Shown here in pieces: positions 56,881 to 64,000 of a DNA stretch of 64,000 nucleotides. The translations under genes were made by a program, and so were the position numbers. How positions within the stretch are numbered: the stretch's first letter is position 1; each line of letters opens with the position of its first letter. Source of the stretch: Jaltomata sinuosa (Eukaryota > Streptophyta > Magnoliopsida > Solanales > Solanaceae); contig QJPP01001423.1 of assembly GCA_003996215.1 (NCBI GenBank), positions 62,001 through 126,000 of the forward strand, in the 5' to 3' direction. The notes below the pieces were generated by a model. That model made no database searches. It saw nothing but the letters and a program-made list of their open reading frames with translations, and was not told where the DNA came from.

Positions 56881-57500
56881 AAGTTGACTCAGAAGAATGT
56901 TGTATTTCAATGGTCCGATGAGTGTGAGGAGAGCTTTCAAAAGCTCAAGACTTTGTTGACTTTAGCACCTATCTTGACCTTACATGTGAAAGGTGAAGGT
57001 TCCACTGTGTATTGTGATGCTTAGGGAGTTGGCCTTGGTGGTGTATTAATCCAGAAAGGAAAGGTGATAGCCTATGCTTTGAGACAGTTGAATGTCCATG
57101 AGAAGAGCTACCCTACTCATGACTTGGATTTAGGGGCGATAGTGTTTGTTTTAAAGTTGTGGCACCATTATTTATATGGAGTTCATTGTAAGGTGTACAC
57201 TGATTATCGTAGCATTTAATATATCTTCAAACATAAGGATTTGAAAAATTGAGACAACACAAGTGGTTGGAGTTGTTAAAATACTATGATATGACTATTG
57301 TTTATCACCCGGGCAAGGCAAATGTAGTGGCAGATGCCTTGAGTAGAAAGATAGTTAGTATGGGTAGTCTTGCTATGTTGGTGGCCGAGGAGCAACCTTT
57401 GGCTATGGATGTTCAGCTTTTGGCTAATAGCTTTGTTAGACTTGATATTTCTGAGCCTGGTAGGGTGCTTGCTTGTATTGAGACACGGTCTTTGTTATGA
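56881..57500 (+). pseudogene. RNase H region of element C
   Basis: Continues from RT connection sequence (LTQKNVVFQWSDECEESFQKLK). RNase H motifs follow: YCDA-stop-GVGLGGVLIQKGKVIAYALRQL, then HEKSYPTHDLDLGAIVFVLKLWHHYLYG and YTDYRSI. The clear frame 57249-57500 encodes LRQHKWLELLKYYDMTIVYHPGKANVVADALSRK, the usual RNase H end. In-frame stops at the Ser/Arg after CDA and the Gln of RSLQY-type. Confidence 0.85.
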
Positions 57501-58516
57501 GATCAGATTAAGGATAAGCAGTTTGAAGATGGGAAGTTGTGCATAATTCGGGATAAGGTATTGAGTGGTGAAGCTAAGGAAGCGATTCTTGATCCGGAGG
57601 GTGTTTTAAGGATCAATGATCGAATTTATGTCCCGGGAGTGGGTGACTTGAACAGATTGATTATAGAGGAGGCTTATAGTTTGAGATATTCTATATATCC
57701 GAGGGCAGCTAAGATGTATCATGACCTGAAGAAGCACTATTGGTGGTGTAGAATAAAAAGGGACATTGTGGAGTTTGTGGCTAAGTGTTTGAATTATCAG
57801 CAAGTGAAATATGAGCATCAGAGACCCGGTGTCATGACTCAGAGAATGCCTATACCTGAGTGGAAATGGGAGCATATCACTATGGACTTCGTAGTTGGGT
57901 TGCCTCAGATCTTGGGAAAGTTTGATTCCATTTGAGTGATTATGGATAAATTGATCAAATCAACCCATTTTATTTCGGTAAAGGTGACCTTCAATGCAAA
58001 AAAGTTGGCAAAGATCTACATTCGAGAGATAGTTGATTGTATGGTGTACCCATTTCCATTATTTCAGATAGGGATACTCAGTTCACATCTCACTTTTGGA
58101 GTTCTATGCAGCGCAAGTTGGGTACTCAATTAGAGATGAGCACAACCTTTCACCCCTAAACAGATGGTCAGACGGAGTGGACTGTTCAGGTTTTAGAGGA
58201 TGTGCATCGGGCTTGTATGGAGTTTTCGTATAATAACAACTATCATTCCAGCATTCAGATGACACCATTTGAGGCCTTGTATAGGAGGAAATATAGATCT
58301 CCAGTGGGTTGGTTTGATTCCTTTGAGGTTAGGCCTTGGGGTACAAACATGCTGTTAAATTCTTTGGATAGGGTAAAGTTGATTCAGGACCGGCTCTTGG
58401 CAGCCCAGAGTAGGCAAAAGAGTTATGCTGATAGGAGGGTTCGTGACCTTGAGTTTATGGTTGGTGAGCGGGTTTTGTTAAAAGTATCCCCCATGAAAGG
58501 TATGATGAGGTTATGA
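57501..58516 (+). pseudogene. integrase region of element C
   Basis: The frame 57537-57935 holds the zinc-binding part (YSLRYSIYPRAAKMYHDLKKHYWW...CLNYQQVKYEHQRPG). Zinc ligands that are His or Cys in relatives are Tyr here (YP, CLNY). The core starts EWKWEHITMDFVVGLP with the first catalytic Asp. The second Asp (ISDRDTQFTS, near 58065) and the Glu (GQTEW, near 58175) are present in shifted frames. 58202-58516 encodes the C-terminal part: EFSYNNNYHSSIQMTPFEALYRRKYRSP to KSYADRRVRDLEFMVGERVLLKV. Frameshifts and stops disable it. Confidence 0.85.
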
Positions 58517-58808
58517 AAGAAGGGTAAGCTTAGTCTGAGGTTTATTGGCCCTTTTGAGATTCTTCGGCGTATTGGGGAAGTAGCTAATGAGTTAGCCTTG
58601 CCTCCGAGTCTTTCAGCTGTTCACCCTATTTTCCATGTTTCGATGTTGAAGAGGAACCATCCTGATGGTTCTCATGTGATTAGTTGGGATTCAGTGGATT
58701 TGGATTAGAATTTGACATTTGAGGAAGAGCCTATAACTATTTTGGATAGGCAGACTAGGAAGTTGAGATCCAAGGAGATAGCATCAGTGAAGGTTCAGTG
58801 GAAGCATC
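58517..58808 (+). pseudogene. integrase tail / chromodomain-like region of element C, first part
   Basis: GKLSLRFIGPFEILRRIGEVANELALPPSLSAVHPIFHVSMLKR, a stop, then LTFEEEPITILDRQTRKLRSKEIASVKVQWKH, interrupted at 58808 by element D and completed at 63365. The EEEP...LDR...KLRSKEI...VKVQWK layout is the chromodomain-type end of Tekay/Del chromoviruses, thought to guide insertion into heterochromatin. Confidence 0.8.
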
Positions 58809-60858
58809 TGTTACACCCCAAATTAGGGGAGGCGCGACTGGCACCTTGTGCCCCACATGATCGAACAAACCAACAACATCAGTTGATCGTTACGGCCAAG
58901 CCAAGCAAAATGAAATACAACAGAAATAGACTCGAATATAACAAAAGTCTAATACAATGCCGATTAAACTGCAACTGACTACCAAACCCACAGTAGATGT
59001 CTACAAGCCTGTAAGATGAAAACCTACTAGCCATGAGTTAGTACAGGGCCCCGACATACCCATACAAAGCCAAATAAAATGCTAGACTCAGCAACTCCAG
59101 AAAGAATGGAGCATATCAACCATCTGATGAACTCAATCACACGCAACGAGGACCACTATCTACCTGATAACCTACAGACATGAGTGCAGCGCCCCTCAAG
59201 TAATGGGGATGCCAGTACGAAAGAATGTACTGAATATGTAAGGTGACAGAATAACAAAAACATTATAAACAAATCTGACACCCCAACACAATAGAACTTG
59301 AAACAAATGATACCACTATCCTAGTCACAATTAGCACAGACACAATGTCATCCCAGCATTACCTTACCTTCCCCTACTCCAGACCCTACAACAACCATAA
59401 TCTCGACCACACATCGCTTTTAAAACTCAAGATACAGCTAACCAGAACAATCATGATATATGAATGCAATACGAGATGAACAACACAATACAAATACTCA
59501 ACCTGCAAAATGAACTCACGCCTTACGGGAGAGTAATACACAAGAGAGGCCATGCGGAAAAATGATCACGCCTTACATTACTTCATAATGCCATGGGCTT
59601 GACCATGCAGAAGTGTCTTACGCCTTATAGGTTGTCGCAAAGCCACGGGCTCGACCATGCGGAAGGATCTCACGCCTTATAGGTTGTCGCAAAGCCACGG
59701 GCTCGACCATGCGGAAGGATCTCACGCCTTACAGGTCATCATGAGCCCTCCAGGCAATCACAATCATAAAATACAATAAAATATGATACAACATGCAATA
59801 TACAATGCAATACAATACAATACAATACAAGCTCTAAGGCATCCCACAAATATCCAAGAACAATCGTACTTTCTCCGTACCACAACTATAACACCACGAT
59901 AAACTCGACCATCACCGTAATCTCATAACCACAAAAATACACCACATCCTTCCAACTTAATACTAAACCAACATCACCAATTATGAGTTTTTAACAAGAA
60001 TAACACCAACAATAATTTAGAGACATCTAATAATCGACTCCTCAATAGCACGCTAGACACGAAGATTTTAAATCATAAAGAATCATACCAAAAGAAAAAG
60101 AATTGCCTTTACATACCTTAACATCCGTGTTCCAAAGTTATCACGAACTCTATCTACTTATTCCCCTTAGACAAAAACTTATGATTTATTACAATTTGGA
60201 ACCCACACGATACATGGATCGAGAAATTAACGAAAAATCCATGGGGTTTAGCTGGGAATAAGGTTGCACCTTATAGTTTCTGAAGAAATATATATACATT
60301 CATAAAGGGAGAGCATGATGTTGCTGAAGTATCAAAGAACAAAATACAATAATTTACTTTCTTTTCAAAATCCCAAAATCATATGAAATCAAGAGAAACA
60401 ACTACATGAATGTCACTACCACTGGCGGTGGAAAACATTTATCTTAAATAGATAAAGATGTATTTAATACTACTATGTCTTAACATTTAAGATTTTATTC
60501 ACATATAAATAATATTAGCTATAACTTATATGATGAAAACGGTGGAGGTACCTTTTTGGATAAAGATTACCTATTAAAAATAATAAGTTCTCTACCTTGC
60601 TAGATTTAATTTCTCTATTAAAATATTAATAAATTATATAAATTTTATAAAATAAATATATACACAAATATATTGTAGATAAATATTTTTTCATAAATAT
60701 TTAAGATATTTTAGGAAGACAATAAAAATAGATTTTTAAAATTTCACTTTAAATCAAATGTTTCAAAATTACGCGCAATGTTCATAAAATTCTCAAATTT
60801 AGGCTCGTAAACCTTCGATATGGGATAAAGAACAATTTTAAGCACCTGGGGTGTTACA
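58809..60858 (-). repeat. 3' LTR of element D
   Basis: TGTTACACCCC to CTGGGGTGTTACA on the plus strand, 2050 bp. Matches 61375-63359 along its length (gaggcgcgac, catgatcga, ggagcatatcaaccatctr). The frame 58712-58978 runs from element C's pol into this LTR and its C-terminus is meaningless. Confidence 0.88.
59519..59776. repeat. 52-bp tandem repeat in LTR D (3' copy)
   Basis: Units begin cgccttayrggtyrtcgcaa and contain ccatgcggaaggatctca. Starts at 59519, 59569, 59621, 59673 and 59725; the last full units are near-identical. Confidence 0.85.
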
Positions 60859-60869
60859 TCCTCCTCCCA
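60859..60869 (-). other. polypurine tract of element D
   Basis: The minus strand reads tgggaggagga immediately before the 3' LTR start. Confidence 0.75.
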
Positions 60870-61360
60870 TTAGGAACATTCGTCCTCGAATGTGAAATAG
60901 AATGCACGAGTAAGATTAGGAACTTCTCGAATTTTCGGCAAAACCTCCTCTATACATGGACTATGCCACACCTACAAAACGGCCTAGGAAACAAGCTACA
61001 TGCCACACAAGGTCACACGAAGCTACAATAAACTCATTAAACCCCACATGATCATCAATGACATAACTCATAACTGAAATAGAAACTTACTTCAAATAGA
61101 AATACCTCATCCTTGGAAATGCTATGACACCACGAATCAAGATCGACCTTTTCAAAAGGTCTGACGATCGTGAATCCCTATCGCATGATTTTGATAATCC
61201 AACTCTTAGGACTCAGCTCTACAGCACGATCTAAAAGATGAAAGAAGGTTAATCAATCCTAAATGCCCTGTAGCCTCATGATTATAAGTGTGGTGCACAA
61301 CACACCCAAAAACAAGACTCTACTAGGCACGGTTTGCAAACTCCCTAGGACACGATCATG
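60870..61360 (-). other. internal region of element D, no coding capacity
   Basis: About 490 bp without any protein resembling gag or pol. The frame 61263-61529 crosses into the LTR and repeats the same LTR-derived peptide seen at 58830-58970, so it is not a gene. Confidence 0.75.
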
Positions 61361-61372
61361 CTCTGATACAAG
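61361..61372 (-). other. primer binding site of element D
   Basis: The minus strand reads CTTGTATCAGAG, Met-tRNA-type with a G-to-T change, next to the 5' LTR end at 61375. Confidence 0.7.
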
Positions 61373-61374
61373 TT

Positions 61375-63359
61375 TGTCACACACCAAATCAAGGGAGGCG
61401 CGACAGGCACCTTGTGCCCCACATGATCGAGCAAACCAACAATATCAGTGGACCGTTAAGGCCAATCCAAGCAAAATGAAATACAACGAAAACAAACCCG
61501 AATATAACAAAAGTCTAATACAATGCTGATTAAGCCGCAACTGACTACCAAACCCACAGTAAATGTCTACAAGCCTCTAAGATGAAAAAATATTAGCCAT
61601 GAGTCGGGACAAGGCCCTGACATACTCATACAAAGCCAAAGAAAATGCTAGACTCAACAACTCTGAAAAGAATGGAGCATACCAACCATCTACTGAACTC
61701 AACAACACGCATCGAGGATCACTATCTACCTGATAACCTGCAGGCATGAGTGCAACGCCCACCAAGCAATGGGGACATCAGTATGAAAGAATGTACTGAA
61801 TATGCAAGGCGACAGAATAACAAAAACATTATAAATGAAATTAACACCCTAACACGATAGAACTTGAAACAAATGATACCAACATCCCAATCACAACCAA
61901 CACAGACACAATGTCATCCCAGCATTACCTTACCTCCCCCCTACTCCAAGCCCTACAACAGCCATAATCTTGACCACACATTGCTTTCAAAACTCAAGAT
62001 GTAGCTAACCAGAACAATTATGACATATGAATGCAATACGAGATGAACAACACAATACAAAGGCTCAACCTGCAGAACAAACTCACGCCTTACGGGAGAG
62101 CAATAAACAAGGGAGGTTATGCAAAAAAATACTCACGCCTTATAGGACCTCATAATGCCATGGGCTTGACCATGCGGAAGGGTCTTACGCATTATAGGTC
62201 ATCGCAAAGCCACGGGTTTAACCATGCGGAAGGGTTTTATGCCTTATAGGTCATCATGAGCCCTCCAGACAATCACAATCATAAAATATAATAAAATATG
62301 ATACAATATGCAATACACAATACAATACAATACAAGCTCTAAGGCATCCCACAAATATCCAAGAACAACCGTACTTTCTCCGTACCACAGCCATAACACC
62401 ACGATAACTCAACCATCACCGTAATCTCATAACCACAAAAATACACCACATCCTTCCAACTTAATACTAAACCAACATCACTAATTATGAGTTTTTAACA
62501 AGAATAACACCAACAATAATTTAGAAACATCTAATAATCGACTCTTCAATAGCACGCTAGACACGAAGATTTCAAATCATAAAAAATCATGCCAAAAGGA
62601 AATTAGCCTTTACATACCTTAACATCCGCGTCCCAAAGTTATCACGAACTCTATCTACTTATTCCCCTTAGACAAAAACTTATGATTTATTATAATTTGG
62701 AACCCACACGATATATGGATTGAGAAATTAATGAAAAATCCATAGGATTTAGCTCGGAATAAGGTCGCACCTTATGGTTTCGAATGAAATATATATACAC
62801 TCATCAAGGGAGAGCATGATACTGCTGAAGTATCAAAGGACAAAATACAATAATTTACTTTCTTTTCAAAATTTCAAAATCATATGAAATCAAGAGAAGT
62901 AACTTTATGAATGTCACTACCACTGGCGGTGGAAAATATTTATCTTAAATAGATAAGGATGCATTTAATGCTACTATGTTTTAACATTTAAGATTTTATT
63001 CACGTATAAATAATATTAGCTATAACTTATATGATGAAAACGGTGGAGGTACCTTTTTGGATAAAGATTACCTATTAAAAATAATAAGCTCTCTACGTCG
63101 CTAGATTTAATATCTCTATTAAAATATTAATAAATTTTATAAATTTTATAAAATAAATACATACACAAATATATTATAGACAAATATTTTTTCATAAATC
63201 TTTAAGATATTTTAGGAAGACAATAAAAATAGATTTTTAAAATTTCACTTTAAATCAAATATTTTAAAATCACGCGCAATGTTAATAAAATTCTCAAATT
63301 TAGGCTCGCAAGCATTCGATATGGGACAAAAAATAATTGTAAACACCTGGGGTGTTACA
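61375..63359 (-). repeat. 5' LTR of element D
   Basis: TGTCACACACC to CTGGGGTGTTACA on the plus strand, 1985 bp; shorter than the other LTR mainly through one fewer 52-bp unit (repeat block about 62085-62252). Confidence 0.88.
62085..62252. repeat. 52-bp tandem repeat in LTR D (5' copy)
   Basis: About three units of cgccttataggtcatcgcaa type, more diverged than in the 3' LTR. The frame 62031-62249 is its translation. Confidence 0.8.
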
Positions 63360-63364
63360 ACATC

Positions 63365-63471
63365 GTCCAGTCGAGGAGGTCACTTGGGAGATAGAGTCGG
63401 ACATGCAGAGCAGATATCCCCAGCTTTTCGAGAGTTCAGGTACCTTTCTTGCTCTTTCGTTTGAAGACTAA
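63365..63471 (+). pseudogene. chromodomain-like C-terminus of element C, second part
   Basis: RPVEEVTWEIESDMQSRYPQLFE continues the codons broken at 58808 and ends with TAA at 63469-63471. The frame is in phase with the first part once element D and one duplication copy are discounted. A weak purine tract (gtggtgga, 63483-63490) precedes the 3' LTR. Confidence 0.8.
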
Positions 63472-63493
63472 CGTGTATTTTAGTGGTGGATAA

Positions 63494-64000
63494 TGTAATA
63501 ATCCTTATAGTGATTTTTAGATTTTCCTGCATTTTGACTGTTTTGCCCCTCTCGATAGTTGTATTTTGATATTTATGATCTGCGAGAGGGGGTAGCATGG
63601 TCCTCGAGGTGTTTGATTGGTCTTTAAGGGAATTTTTAAATTTGGAAGGTTTTGAGGTGGATAGAGTTGACTTTGGTCAATATTTGGAGTTCAGAATGTC
63701 GTATCGGAATTCCGTCAGGTTCGTTAGCTCCAAAATATCATTTTAGGCTGGTAGCACTATTGATTCAGGTCCCGAGGCTTTTGGATGCGTTTTGGATAGT
63801 TAGTTGGAAGTTAAAAATTTTGGACTAGTGTTGACATTGGTCAACATTCTTTGAAAACGACCTTTGTTGGTGAATTTGATGATTCCATCAAGCCCAGAAT
63901 GTATTTTATGGTCAATTTACACTATTAATTTATGTTTATAGGGTTCCGAATGAGTTTCGAGTGTCAAAAGCAAGTTTTTAAAATTACTGAGTTTTGCTGA
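63494..64000 (+). repeat. 3' LTR of element C, start only
   Basis: TGTAATAATCC..., colinear with 31292-31800 to the end of the window, which cuts it just before the GC-rich minisatellite. Confidence 0.85.

Larger units (their letters stand above)
58809..63359 (-). mobile_element. non-autonomous LTR retrotransposon D (large LTRs, short internal)
   Basis: Minus-strand element: 5' LTR 63359-61375, primer site 61372-61361, internal about 0.5 kb, PPT 60869-60859, 3' LTR 60858-58809. The LTR ends are TGTAACACCCC and GTGTGACA or GGTGTAACA. Flanks gcatc (58804-58808) and acatc (63360-63364) form a 5-bp duplication with one mismatch. The internal region encodes nothing, so mobilisation would need another element's proteins. 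It interrupts element C's chromodomain codons. Confidence 0.85.
31292..64000 (+). mobile_element. Tekay/Del-like Ty3/gypsy chromovirus, element C (heavily interrupted)
   Basis: Plus-strand element: 5' LTR (31292-32636 and 52460-53755), primer binding site, gag, protease, RT, RNase H, integrase, chromodomain-like end, then 3' LTR from 63494 running off the window. The two LTR starts share ccttatagtgatttttrrat and the following 500 bp. Two insertions interrupt it: the Tat composite in the 5' LTR and element D in the pol end. It inserted into a copia fragment; the 3' target duplication is outside the window. The C-terminal layout (EEEPITILDRQTRKLRSKEI...VKVQWK) is that of Tekay/Del chromoviruses. 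Confidence 0.85.

Noticed and set aside
58712..61529. Two similar 88-codon frames (58712-58978 and 61263-61529) sharing a C-terminal peptide
   Set aside because: The shared peptide is the translated edge of element D's two LTRs; the N-terminal parts are element C pol and D internal sequence respectively.

Overview
The window is a piece of plant nuclear DNA made almost entirely of transposable elements. I found no intact host gene, and all recognisable proteins come from Ty3/gypsy, Ty1/copia or hAT elements. Plant origin follows from the Tekay/Del and Tat-type gypsy lineages, the RICESLEEPER-like hAT transposases, Stowaway-like MITEs (small non-autonomous DNA transposons with a TA target duplication) and Helitrons. 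The sequence style (LTRs opening TGTAACACC or TGTTGATACCC, gactacgtttgacctg-type 3' modules, GCGATCGC-rich LTRs) suggests Solanaceae, but that is an inference.

Layout. 1-8260: two related minus-strand gypsy elements, with A (1-4579, running off the left edge) inserted into the protease region of B (4580-8260). 8261-14420: AT-rich DNA with MITEs, one of which is split by the 4-kb hAT-1 (10294-14283), whose transposase has a single frameshift. 14472-14673: a retroposed U6 snRNA copy with an extra tail, a poly(A) run and 10-bp target duplications. 14680-30030: gene-free AT-rich DNA holding several Helitrons (18180-21086 plus, 21613-24652 plus, 27180-30030 minus, and end fragments), an oppositely oriented pair of hAT-type MITEs (19957-20781 and 25139-26012), nested MITEs and microsatellites. 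30031-30870: a cluster of Stowaway-like MITEs.

30946-64000 is a deep nest. A Ty1/copia reverse-transcriptase fragment is cut by a plus-strand Tekay/Del-type chromovirus, element C (31292 to beyond 64000). The 5' LTR of C is interrupted by a 19.8-kb composite of a non-autonomous Tat-like element (32637-52459) with the order LTR, internal, LTR, internal, truncated LTR. The first internal region of that composite carries hAT-2 (40895-44890). The end of C's integrase/chromodomain reading frame is interrupted by a minus-strand LTR element, D (58809-63359), with 2-kb LTRs and only about 0.5 kb of internal DNA. The 3' LTR of C starts at 63494.

All elements look decayed: many breaks are C-to-T or G-to-A changes (Trp to TGA, Arg/Gln to stop, Cys/His to Tyr), as expected of methylated, silenced DNA. 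The observations most worth following are the shared-LTR Tat array, the U6-headed retroposon, and the conserved untranslated-region structures and CCGGT terminal arrays of the two hAT elements.
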